Shown here: in pieces, positions 14,251-25,131 of the stretch
Layout: the number at the start of each line of letters is the position of its first letter
How positions within the stretch are numbered: position 1 is the stretch's first letter
NCBI GenBank assembly: GCA_900708905.1
Contig: CAADRB010000011.1
Location: forward strand, 1,172,811 to 1,236,810
DNA: 64,000 nucleotides
DNA from: Hymenolepis diminuta
Taxonomy: Eukaryota; Platyhelminthes; Cestoda; Cyclophyllidea; Hymenolepididae
Direction of reading: 5' to 3'
Made by a program: the position numbers and the translations under genes
The notes under the pieces: generated by a model
Seen by the model: the letters and a program-made list of their open reading frames with translations, nothing else
What the model was told of the DNA's origin: nothing
The model's database searches: none

Positions 14251-16329
14251 GTATAAATAAATACTTAATCATTATACTTTTTTCAAAACGATAAATGGCC
14301 ATTCAAATGGATTCCTAGATAAAGTAACCGAACTTGATATCGCAGATTACAAGCACTATTACCAAAGGAGGGGAAAAGGATTTAACAAGTTTTCATCTCG
14401 AGAAGACATTTAAACACGGAAAATATTTGGGATTTAGGTGAGAAGATGTTTGAAAGTAAAATTAACGTCCGGATATCAAAGGGGTTTTGCAAAATTTGAT
14501 TTTCTCTGTAAGACAATGCGCCCATTCTTCCCTCAGTGAATGTCACATTGAAGCCTATGTACTCTCTGTCTAAACCGTATCCATGTTATGACCATTTGCT
14601 TGAGTGGACAAATATATGGATAAACAGGTTTGGTAGTGCTCTGATCTTGGTTTAATCTTCTAAATTTTACGGTTCTGTAGACCGGCCGCATTTCGAATAA
14701 ATATATAAGTTAGAGAAATAGAGATTTAATTACATTTTTCTCTAAATTTACATTAAGAAATATTTTCAAAATGTTTATGTTATGGGTTAATTTGGTTTAA
14801 AATTATTCCATACGAAATATAAATCCAACCAATTTTCACTCTACAATTTGACCAAAGTCGATATTTCATTGTTTTAATTGGTCAAATCTTACCTACTTCT
14901 TCTAGTAATGGTTTACAAGAGAGGAGTTAGCATTGAGCACATTTTCTTTTAAAAATGTACCTTTAGGTTTGTAAAATACGCTTCACAATAGGCGTCACTT
15001 AAATTGTATGTAGCGGCAAAAGGATAAAATTGACGCCACTGAGATAGGCGCAACACCTGCTGAATGCTTTAAGTGAGATGTGTTGAAAGAGCCGACAAAG
15101 GAGCCACCGCTACTCATAAAACATGCTTTCTTTCTGATATTGGACACACACTGAAGACCTAGATATGAGGCTGTTTGCACTCATTCACTGGATTCTAAAG
15201 TCGACCGTCCAACCACTTCGGCTTCTGATTTCTCAACATCTGATAAAGGGGGAGTCTTAATAAGAGTTCACATTTAGACCCTGCTTTGTCCATCTGTTTA
15301 ATTTTCTAATTGACTTCTTTGTTTTAACTGACATGAAACAAGTTCTTGTGTACTCAACCAGATTCGTAAATCTAAACTAAGTACTTGTTTATTGAAATAA
15401 CAAATTTTTAGGTAATTGAAAAAGAAAAACCGTAACAGTGTAAAATTCATAAACAGAAAAACAAATTTATTTTATTACCTATTATAAATATTAACAATTT
15501 TCTATCACGTTTCTACTTTTTCTTTGCCAACCTCACATTAACTTAAATCCACACCGCTTTGCATGCAATGTTCCGATTTTTTTATAATTCAAGAAATGCT
15601 TCATATTTTAAATTCAGAATGCCTGTAAAAACCTAATTCTTAATAAGTGGAAATAAATTTAAAAATTCAGAGATTCGTCAATTAAAAGTGGTTTACTTGA
15701 CCCTTTCATGATAAGCCTCCCAACTTCAACTCTTTATATCTGGAAGGCAAAATGTTGAAATTACTTTGTCAGGAGTGATGAAGAAGACCAAGTTTGTTGG
15801 CACCGGTGACTTAGTAGACCCCTCACTATTTTTTTATCATTGTAACCATCAAATGAGATTAATATATCGTCATATTTGTGCCAAATAAACCAATCAGTCT
15901 TACATTTCGGCACGAAGTTTGTAAAATCTTCGAAATTTCAAATGGATGCAAATCAACAGATCATCAAAACTCACTGCAAACAAGCACTGATAAGCTCTAA
16001 TAGCTTAATAATCTTTTTATTGGATAGAACAAACTTGTAAAGAAGAAATTGACAATGCAGTATTTCTTCTAATGTTTTAAGCTACCGGATTTGTGCTATT
16101 ATTTCGAACTCAGAGCCATTCCATGAATTGAAGCGAAAAGTGTTTATAAATATGAAATTCGGAACTAAACATTTTACTTCATTATAATATAGTCTGTAAA
16201 ATTATGCGTTTTTTTCTCCCAATCGTCTTTTGATTCCACATTAAAAAAAGAATTGACTTATTATTATAATAAAGCAATTTTTATGATAAATTATTCATGC
16301 TGCCATCTTGATTGGGATTTGTTTGAACT
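14251..16329. other. Intergenic stretch, nothing recognised
   Basis: AT-rich DNA with no open frame that shows a known motif. Weak similarity to other intergenic parts of the window was noticed but not enough to define an element. Confidence 0.3.
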
Positions 16330-17155
16330 TTTATTACTTGACTAGAAGTCACAGACGCATTTGACTCCGAAATCCCACTCATTTATTCACTTGCCTTCCA
16401 CCTGCAATGTTATTTTAACCGCCAACGTTGATAAATTCACGCATAACCAAATCTACACGGAAGCGGTTCAGCAAATGAATAAAACCCTTGCCCAAACTTG
16501 TTAATGGATAGTGTTGGAGGTGTGATAAGGACTGACACCGCCGCTGGTCATTCACACATTCAAGTAGGCACGCAAACTTAAGTTACTCATCTAGATTAGT
16601 CCTTCCAACATCCCCCCCTTTCGAGACTTATTCAGTGGTCGACAAACTGGTCAACCACACAATGAATATGTGAATGTTATACCGACAATTACAAGAATCA
16701 GAAGATGGGTTAGCACATCCTTTCGTCAGCCATTCACACGTTCAAACCATCGGGCGCACAATCTTAAGTGGGGGTCCAGTTGCGCATCTTGGTAACTGTT
16801 ACTCACCCAGGCGACTCCTCCCCCCCGACTGTCCCACCTTTCACGACTGCTGTTCAGAGGTGAAAATCTGGCTAACTAGGCATTCATACTAAAGAAGTGT
16901 GAATGCTGTACCGACAACTTCAAGGATCGGAAGATGCGTTTGCAAATCTCCTCTCTGCCCTCCCCGCCCCCGCGAGTAGCTACTCTGGTTTGAGTGGCGG
17001 CCGCTGACTGTTACATCACACATATCTGGGTATTTTTGGAACGTCAAAGCCCTGATTTGTATTTCAACGTTTTAACACTATTGAGAATGACTTCGGAAAC
17101 TGGTAGCAACTCAAATCAGACTCCGACTGAGATGCTGAATAATCATCCTCTGTAG
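16330..17155 (+). repeat. Interspersed repeat A, copy 2
   Basis: This copy is similar along most of its length to 20400-21055. Shared landmarks are TGTTATTTTAACC near 16408, GGTCCAGTTGCGCATCTTGG near 16772, a C-rich run, CAAGGATCGGAAGATG near 16920, ACATCACACATATCTGGGTA near 17013 and a CTGGTAGCAACTCAAAT end near 17100. Internal GTGAATGTTATACCGACAA / GTGAATGCTGTACCGACAA motifs recur within the copy (16670 and 16900), which suggests an internal duplication. No coding capacity is apparent. It precedes the second promoter copy by about 1.8 kb. Confidence 0.65.
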
Positions 17156-18964
17156 TACTTGTTATCAGTTTTGTTTAGGTTAGCTTAGGTCTAGTATTTG
17201 CGATTTCATGATTCACATTATAAAATAAGGAAACGTTAACTTATAGCCAATGGGGTTAATTTAATTTGAAAAATTAAAAAGAGAAAAATTTTAAAATATC
17301 TAATTCGTAATGAATCTGTTGTGATTATTTCATTAAATAATCATATTTTTTTTCAAAACATCTTAAACCAGACGTTTTAATTAAACGCTTAATTCTTCGA
17401 CTGAGCATTTTTCACACTTATCACAATTCAAATATTTTTGCTATCTTCCGCATCAGCGAAAGGAATGTTTTGAAGCTAGAGGTTTGATGGTTAAGAGAAT
17501 TCATTAAATAATAAATTATAATCCGTTGATTCATAATTCGCCTCTCCGAATTAAGGGTAGATTTATGATTATGTAAGGGGGGACCATTTCAGTAATTAAA
17601 TGAACATCGTTCACAGTCATAAAATCTGACCATACGATTCGGTATCAAATTTCGTACCTAATACAGACAACCCAAGCGGCAAGTGGACCTAGATATAGGG
17701 GTATTAAGCGTTAAAGGAATATAGATTAATTAATATGAGACCTTAATTTTAGGAACAGTATTGAAATTCAAATGAATTTAACATTGTAGGTTGCAGTAAC
17801 TCCGGCTCTTATTCATTGCAGCGATTTAATTTCTTAGACACTACTTAAATTCTTCTCCACTTAACTTGTCCTTGTCTGATGTAAGAAATCAATATGCACC
17901 TTGTAGAGATAAAAGAAGTAAACCATTATTTTGCATTTACTCAAATTCTCACTCACTTCAGATGTGAATAACGTAATTTTTTGATAGTTAAATCAACATG
18001 TGTTAAAAAAACAGGCAATCGGCCAAAAGGTAATTTTTGCGTGAATATTTAAAAATATGAGTCTATTTTTACAAAGCTTCCAAATTATTCTCAGTAGATT
18101 TTGTATGATAACATTAAAAAATGCCTCCAACAGTCTAAGCTGTGTTAAATAGAAAATTTTTCGTAGGCTTCAAAGCTGAAAAATTCCACCTTACCCGAGC
18201 TAATTGGGGGAGTTGCAACAACCCATTCTGGAAATATGAGCTAATCAGATGTTTGCTTTCTTCTGACATCAAATAATTTAAAGCTGAATTAAAAAAATAC
18301 GTGGCCATGAAAGTCCAGAGGATTCGAATTTCCATTCATGAAATCGGTTAAATTGTCGCCTGTTTGTCTTGAAAACTAATCTCCAACAGAAATGAACTCC
18401 TCAAGTACCCTGAAGGTGTTAGGGACAAAGTTATGAAACTTGGGACCCAAGCCACAAGGATAACTTTGCCTTCAATAAAGAAATCTTTATATTTTACCTT
18501 CCCCTTCGTTTAATAAGTGTAATATTCAAAAATATACATCTTTATGTCCAATCCGCATTTGAGATACGAACATTAACTGTTGATCAAATTGAGTTTGCAA
18601 GTTAATGGCATTGTAATTATTCACCAGCAAAATGTTTTACCCGAATTAATGAAACATTTTAAAAATTATTTAGATTTGAGTAACAGTATAGCATCATAAT
18701 TACTATTTTTATTAAAAAACGGTTTGATATTTTACTTAGCTGGAAAAGAACCGGTACTTATTAAAATCTGTTTATTAAATATGCGATGAATTACTATTGG
18801 CAAGTAGATTAACTTATCTGATATTAAATAATTAATTAATAATCCAATACATATTCTTACAATAAGTTTATTAGATTTACTACTCATACCAAAAATAATA
18901 TGTGGCATTTATTCAGGTCATTTTTTCTAATGAATACCAAATTAAATCACGAAATATCTTACAC
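17156..18964. other. AT-rich spacer between repeat A copy 2 and promoter copy 2
   Basis: No supported gene. The minus-strand open frame at 18135-18335 has no recognisable motif. By position it corresponds to the upstream region of the intact odd-skipped gene (5880-7240). Confidence 0.3.
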
Positions 18965-19100
18965 TCAGTCAGCCAATCAGTACGGAGCGCGATTTAAAAA
19001 ATGATACCAACAATCAATTAGTATTCTACCATGACTTAGTCACTACTCTGATAACCTCAGCTGAGAACCAATTGTCATTTCATTTAAGAATAACTTCAAA
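18965..19100 (+). promoter_or_regulatory. Second copy of the odd-skipped promoter block, without a gene
   Basis: AGCCAATCAGTACGGAGCGC at about 18970 corresponds to GGCCAATCAACGTCGAGCGC at 7252. The following ACCAACAATCAATTAG corresponds to the second CCAAT-like box. No ATG-initiated exon resembling odd-skipped exon 1 follows; instead repeat D begins near 19190. This looks like a remnant of a duplication that lost its gene body. Confidence 0.5.
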
Positions 19101-19189
19101 AACTGTTTTCATTATAGTAATTTTGCCACTATTCTTATTGCTCATAGTAACACAAATTATTTACAATTTTTAATTGCAGGAGGCAGCTG

Positions 19190-19430
19190 AAATCGGTTGA
19201 CAGAAAGTCCAGAAAATGATAAAAGACGCAAACAACAAATGTTTCATAATTTAATTTTTGGATTCAAGTTGTACAATGTTTGCTAAATGGGTAGTTCATG
19301 TTCCAAAATTCAAATTCCATTTATCGTCATCTAGATTGCAGCAGATGGTTGTCCAGTGCATGATGGTCGGCCTTGACAATTCAACTGAATTTTTTTCCAA
19401 TGGCTGAGAAGGTAAAACGACTCTACACGA
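19190..19430 (+). repeat. Interspersed repeat D, copy 1
   Basis: The core TTTTTGGATTCAAGTTGTAC followed by AATGTTTGCTAAATGGGTAG matches 28630-28670 (TTTTTGGATTCGAGTTGTAC, AATATTCACTTAATAGGTAG). Weaker similarity extends on both sides. No coding frame is seen. Limits are approximate. Confidence 0.5.
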
Positions 19431-20039
19431 TATTCATCAGTTTACAGTCATGGCATTGCAGAGATAATGTAGCAATTAATTCACCATGCTCAAACTACCA
19501 ATGAAGCCAATCTCTGCAAAATGCAATTAGATGAAACTGTTAAAAAACCCAGCAGAGAAGCTCGTAAAACTTTTTCTGTTATTAGATTCAACCATAACCT
19601 TAATATGTACCTCACAATCAGTTTACCACCCTACTAACATTAATTTCATTGAGAGCCCTATAAAATTTTCCATTTAATTCCTCTTTTCTGCCTTTTTCCA
19701 CGAATAATTTGTTTTAACAGATAATCGTTAAGTTGACCTTTAAAGCTTGCCGACATTCCATGAACATTTATTAATAACGTTGCCAAGCGTAAGCTTTGTA
19801 TAAAGAAAATAATCCACAAGAAAGTATTTTAGGACGTTTATTTGAAATTTTCAATGGCATTTCATGTTTTTTCTTATTCAATAAAATTGATATTCTCCAA
19901 AATGTTTGAATAAGTATCTCTACAAAAACGAAGACAAAATATCTTTAAAAATCTATCATAACTTTTAATAAATTTTCATTCACTTGTGGCATTATGTATT
20001 AATATTTTGGCCTATTTTATTTTTATGGAGATGTAAAAA

Positions 20040-20350
20040 GTGACTTTCACAAGTTTCAAGCTTGGTAAGTATAGGAATAAAAGGAACGGCAAAAGGGGAT
20101 CCAACTAGGCATGAGACGGGGAAGGGAGATCAAGAGGCAGATACTAATGTTAGAGCATCAAGGTTCTTAATTTATTTGATTTCCCATAGGAGAAACAGCA
20201 ATTGCAGAATGTTCTGATATACAAACTTCATGATTTGACTTCCAGATTTATGGGTGAGATTGTAGTTACGACTTTCAGAGCTTGCTATCCAGTTGATATA
20301 ATTCCGCTACCTCCATTGATTTATATATTACATCAAAGAGTAGGCAGTTT
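20040..20350 (+). repeat. Interspersed repeat B, copy 2
   Basis: Shared with 30110-30430: AAGAGGCAGAT near 20130, the GCATCAAGG/GTATCAAG core, CTTCATGATTTGACTTCCAG near 20227, GGGTGAGATTGTAGTTACGA and a CAGAGCTTG end. Divergence is substantial. It is non-coding. Confidence 0.5.
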
Positions 20351-20399
20351 AGATTAAGAACGACATTTTAGGCATGCACTAGAGCATAATCAAATTTTT

Positions 20400-21055
20400 A
20401 TTTACTTTTCGAAAAATTCACAGGCGCAGTGGATTTTGAAATCACACATTATTCATCTGATTCCATTTCCGTCTAACCTCCAATGTTATTTTAACCAACC
20501 ACGATGAATTCACTATCAGAAGAACTTACACAGAAGCACCACAGTAGATAAATAAAACTAAAAGGTGTACGTGCTGATAGGTTATGTGCTGAAGTATCGA
20601 CGTTGCAGCTGGTCGATTATGAGGCCACTCACACATCCAATGCAACCGGCACGCCAACTTACGTGGAGGTCCAATTGTACATCTTGGTAACCGTTGCTCA
20701 CCCAGACAACCCCTTCTTCACTCCTTCCCCCATTTCACAACTGCTGGTCAGTGGTCGACAATTTGGTCAATCGGACAGTAAAGTTGTGTGAATGTTGTGC
20801 CGACAGCTTCGGGGATCAGAAGATGGGCCTACACAACTCCACTCCCTCCCCCTCCCTCTGGTTCTCACGATTAGCTTCTTCCGTTTGTTGAGGGGTGGTT
20901 GCTGAGTGTTACATCACACGTATCTGGGTGTTTTTGGAATGTCACAAGTCCGATTTCTACTCCAACTCTTTGACACACGTGAGAACGATTTCGGTAAAGC
21001 TGGTAGCAACTCAAATAAGACTCAGATTGTTCGAATCGTGATTAATCATTTTGTT
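20400..21055 (+). repeat. Interspersed repeat A, copy 3
   Basis: This copy is collinear with copy 2 (16330-17155), with the same landmarks: TGTTATTTTAACC near 20484, GGTCCAATTGTACATCTTGG near 20668, CTCACCCAG, GGGGATCAGAAGATGGG near 20813, ACATCACACGTATCTGGGTG near 20912 and CTGGTAGCAACTCAAAT near 21000. It lacks part of the internal duplication of copy 2. The third promoter copy begins about 1.6 kb downstream. Confidence 0.65.
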
Positions 21056-22609
21056 TTTAATTGAATGTAGTTTCACTGAAATTCACACTTCTAAAAAGTA
21101 CTAAATGAATAGATTTAAACACAATTAAATCAAGCATTCTTTCTAAATTTATGCATCACTGGAGAGCTACAGGCTGAATTTCGCACAATATTAACTGAAA
21201 CCGTCAGATTAAGTCATTTTTTTGGGAAGTTAGGCGTGGGAAACTTCATGATGGGAACTTAGCATATCCAATGGTCTACAGCATCCTGGAGTGGCAGTTA
21301 TTCCATTTTCAGACTATTTAATATTTTTTAATGAATTTTGACAATCAGTATTCACAATTATTTGCGACTAGTGTTAAAAATGAATACGGTATTCAGATTA
21401 TCGGGATATATATATATATTAATTCATATTTATAAATATATTTACATGTTTGTTTATATTTTACACTCACATATTAATACTATATAATATGTATTTTCAC
21501 CGTATCCACTAGCCAATCTTGGACTGACTTTCTCTTTTCTTCCGCTACAGTTGTTCAATATACCACTTGTCCTTCTGACCTGAAAAGGTTGCTGATTCCT
21601 GTTTGCTTTTTATTTCTGTGATTTTCAAAAGGTATATCTCAAGTCTACCTGAATTGTATAGTAAAAGTAACTTTAACTGGAACTACAGCTACTTTAAATT
21701 CATTCAAGTACGAAAATTAGCGTTCACATACAAAACCGTAAGAAGTATTTTAAAGCATGTCTATTATATTTGTGAGAGACTTGATCTAAGATATAATATT
21801 AGGGGAAGAGTACTTCAAGAATTCAAAGGACGTCATTTACAGCCATACGTATTTTATATGATTTCGCATCTAATTCTGAGATGGAGGAGTGAGGCTAAGC
21901 GCTTCAATGAAATTTGTTCAAAATTTGGTAAGAAGGTAATAGTTGAATACCTATTTTAAATGAAAAGTTGTGCTTTTTACAACTCTACATTATGAAAATG
22001 TTTAAAATAACAAGTTTTTAATTTTTCCTCGTAGAACTCAAGACCCGCATTTATATGAAAAAACCAGATCCCCATTCTCATTCTGTTCAAGTATTTGCTT
22101 GAATTTGTTGTTCATTGGCAATACTTATCGATTAAAGTGATTTTGCACAATTTAAGTTAGCTAGAAGTCAGACGCAACGATATTGGAGTCCGTTTTGCTT
22201 AAACTTAACTTTTGCTGTTCATATTTCGTTGCTTACGTTTCCTTTTCTTTCATCTTAGCAAGATATAAAAAGCTTAGATAAATCTTGAGACTTTTAAAAA
22301 ATCTTTGTTCCTCCTTTCAGGATTCCCGATTGTCTATTTCAATTTTGTAGTTACTAATGTTACCGAAAGCTGACCTTGCTTATTTACTAAATTTAAAAAG
22401 AGGGAGATCTTGACCGAATCCTTCCAATTCTTGAAGGATGAATTAATCTTGACAAGTTGAGTGAACTAATTAATAAATCCAATAAGGAATTCGCTTTAAA
22501 GAGATACTTGAGCACCGCAGTAAAAGTAAATATTATTTATTTTTAATGAAAATTAAAATAAATAAGCATTTCCAAAATATATGAAATTTAAATACAAGAT
22601 TCTAACCTG
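21056..22609. other. AT-rich spacer, one open frame of doubtful value
   Basis: An open frame at 21603-21959 (118 codons, plus) is rich in Tyr, Phe, Ile and Lys, as expected for chance frames in AT-rich DNA, and has no motif I recognise. A short (TA)n tract lies near 21405. Otherwise nothing is seen. Confidence 0.25.
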
Positions 22610-22763
22610 TCAGCTAATCAGAACAACGCGCGAAACTTTGCGAAAGAAGCCACCAATCAGAACTTTACCGCGTTGAATGACCAATTAGCGACAAGGAGAG
22701 GTCAATCTTCATTTGAATTGAAGAAATAAATAAAAAACAATTGTTCTTACCTTAAAGTTTTGC
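22610..22763 (+). promoter_or_regulatory. Third copy of the odd-skipped promoter block
   Basis: CAGCTAATCAGAACAACGCG followed by GAAGCCACCAATCAGAAC aligns with the block at 7252-7305 (second half GAAGCCACTAATCAACAC). A segment like TTAAAGTTT then leads to an ATG in the same context as the intact gene (ATGACTAATAAC versus ATGACAAACAAC). Confidence 0.55.
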
Positions 22764-23329
22764 CATGACTAATAACTGTGGACCAACAAATCAACCGTTG
22801 CCTTCACGAGCTCCTTCAAATATTATTTGAACTTGAAGGCTTGCCAGTAGATCAGTTCGCATTTTATAGACCATTGCAATAGGTAAGCTTTCATTTCGGT
22901 TGGGATTATTCAGTTCATAGTATATTTTCGTAAATTAATAAATTTTCGATGTAATTAGACTAAAAAGTGTTAAATTTAATTTATCCTTCAAAAATGGATT
23001 GCAATTGGTGTCTAAATAAGACAAAATAGGAGTTATTATTAATGATTTACCTTCTATCGACAAATTTGTGTTTGTTTGGCACCATTTAATAAAGTAAAAT
23101 CTCAGAGTAAAGGGTTGCATTCATATCGAAAGCACATAAAGGGTTATTAAATAGGGGAAATATGTAAAATAAACCACCTCCATGTTGTTGAAAAAGCTAG
23201 GAAATCAAGTTCTCCGCTGTATTCAATCTGACCATTAGATATCGTTAGGATAGGATATCGTTGAATTAGATCTGGGGAGGTTATAGAAAATCCATTTATT
23301 CCAAGACACCTTATAAGCAAAACAATGCC

Positions 23330-23530
23330 TTTGTGGAGGTATTATTAACTTATCACAATCCAAAAATAGCAAAAAGAGGTCAGAACTTAATAGCAATATC
23401 GGGTAACCGAAATGATTGGCTTTACTCCAAAATTATACAAGGTAACGCCATTTCAATTTAGCACATATTATAAATAATTAACAACAAATTGTCGAGTTAA
23501 TTTTTTGGATAAAAATTACCTAATTTTATC
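23330..23530. repeat. Interspersed repeat C, copy 1
   Basis: AACTTAATAGCAATATCGGG, ACCGAAATGATTGGCTTTAC, TCCAAAATTATACAAGGTAA and TATAAATAATTAACAACAAA correspond in order to 30815-30930. A more distant copy lies at 47740-47900. Copies 1 and 3 both stand directly left of the gypsy integrase fragment, i.e. on its 3' side, so this could be part of a long terminal repeat or untranslated end of that element. Confidence 0.45.
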
Positions 23531-23551
23531 CAACACCACTGTCAAAAGTTA

Positions 23552-24456
23552 TTGATCCACCTTTAATTTTTCGACATTTTCTGAAGAGTTCGGAGTAATG
23601 ATTTGGACAATGATTGCACTGGCTATCTGGGGTTTCAGGATTCCTCAACAGAGGGAAGTGATGTGTGTCCAGATTAATCTCCGTTGGGCCTATTTTCAGT
23701 TCCGGAGATACTGTTGCGTACCGAGAAAGGAGATACTTGCAATAGCGCACTCAGATTTGGACACTAACGCGAGGCTTCCTCGGTACCTAAACTTTGAAGA
23801 GGTGAGAATCTCTTCCACTGTCTCCCCCTTCCCTTCCCTGTGACATGAGAAGTTGCCTTTTCACATTCTCAACAAGTTGCTTATCTAAACCATTAAGAGT
23901 AGGCGGGAAGTGAGAATGGAAGATATAAGACTACAACAAGGCCCCCAAATCGAGCAAAAGAGAACTGAGTGACATTTCTGAACACCTTAGCTCTTGGCAC
24001 ATCCTAATTTGCGAATATCTGGCGGAGACTATTAATGACAGTATCGGTTGTGACTGACTTCATGGATATAGCCTCAGGTCACTTTGAATACGAATCAATC
24101 AGGATTAGATAGGAGATTTATCTGATAGGTCCAACAAGACAGAGATTAATGTGAGATCAAGCAACGCCAGTCTTGGAATATACAAGATTCTGATGATAAG
24201 GAGGTGCAGCCTCGCTTACATTTTGTGCGACCACTTTCGACACTGCTTCATATACGAGGGAAAAGTGATTAGGAAGACCGATTTCCTGGGGTTCTTTGGA
24301 TTTATCATCCACCAGTGTCGGTCGCTTAAGACAGTAAATGAGTATGAGTTTAGCTCTAATGTGGTTATACTTACCAATACATTTTAGCAAATTGATAATG
24401 GTGGGCGATGTATGAGTTCTCGAGGAGACAAAAGGGCAAAAACTGTCTTTCTGTCC
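23552..24456 (-). mobile_element. Ty3/gypsy-type integrase fragment, copy 1 (dead)
   Basis: On the minus strand, 24130 to 23880 reads as the retroviral-type integrase core: LVGPIR, then YLILIDSYSK with the first catalytic Asp, PEAISMKSVTTDTVINSLRQ, and KVFRNVTQFSFARFG, where SDNGTQF-type sequence is expected, so the second catalytic Asp is lost. The zinc-binding N-terminal part lies to the right (LVYEAVSKVVAQNVSEAAPP, about 24210-24270). Stops interrupt it after GPIR, after SYSK and after IFAN. No reverse transcriptase, protease or complete LTRs are attached. An apparently identical copy lies at 47963-48867. Confidence 0.8.
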
Positions 24457-25131
24457 CTTAAATATATGGTGGCGATTTCACGTGTTATGAAGGGAAGACA
24501 GTCATTTCATTTTCATTGAAAAAAGTGCGATCCATTTAGCTTTCAAAAACGCTTCGTCTCTTTTTACCATCGTATGTGAGGCTTTCTTACAAATATCTCA
24601 AATAAACAACAGCAAATGTATTTTCCAAAACTTCAAATTTCACACTCAGAGAAGCTGCAAAACGGGGACAATTATTTCGTTTTACTGATAACGAAATAAG
24701 TAGTTAAAAATTTATTAAAATTTTCGAGCAAGTACAAACAAGCAGTACACATATTGCTTCTTTTATCAATATTTCATTAAATCCTATCGCCTCCTTAATC
24801 ACGGGACAGTTCACACAGATGAACACCCTTTTCTTGTAATGCTTGCGGGAGAGCATTTCGAGGACACGATCATCCGCGTGACCAAGAGATTTAGTTTTAT
24901 TCATTTCCCTTAGATGCACTTACACCATATAAATGAACTTAAATTTGACATTTTCGAAATTATTTTCTCCTATTTTTCGCCTAGATATGCCCACAATACT
25001 CAGAGTCCTTTCGCTTGCAAAATTTGTGGAAAGGGGTTCTCCCAATCAAGTTCACCAGCTCTGCACAAAATAACCCATTATCCCCCCGAATTGATTTCAT
25101 CAATATTAATTATTTTACATCAAATGTCTTA

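Larger units (their letters stand above)
22764..25131 (+). pseudogene. Decayed odd-skipped paralogue
   Basis: Exon 1 begins MTNN like the intact gene, but meets a stop (TGA) after about 21 codons near 22828. The finger exon survives at about 24740-24888: KSYRLLNHGTVHTDE corresponds to [15 protein letters not shown], then CNACGRAFRGHDHPRDQ to [17 protein letters not shown]. Lesions are a one-base deletion near 24827, loss of the second Cys of finger 1 (CQFC to CFFY), loss of a zinc-binding His in finger 2 (RDH to RDQ) and apparent loss of the GT donor after this exon. The last exon (24985-25131) is intact (FACKICGKGFSQSSSPALHK) with a good acceptor, but the stop after the finger is lost and the frame runs on 13 codons. 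Exon 2 was not found. A gypsy integrase fragment sits in the intron. Confidence 0.85.

Noticed and set aside
21603..21959. 118-codon open frame between repeat A copy 3 and the dead odd-skipped gene
   Set aside because: AT-codon-biased composition, no motif, no splice partner.
23598..24390. Plus- and minus-strand open frames of 74-81 codons repeated at 47973-48801
   Set aside because: They are chance or residual frames within the dead gypsy integrase segment; the conserved reading is on the minus strand and interrupted.
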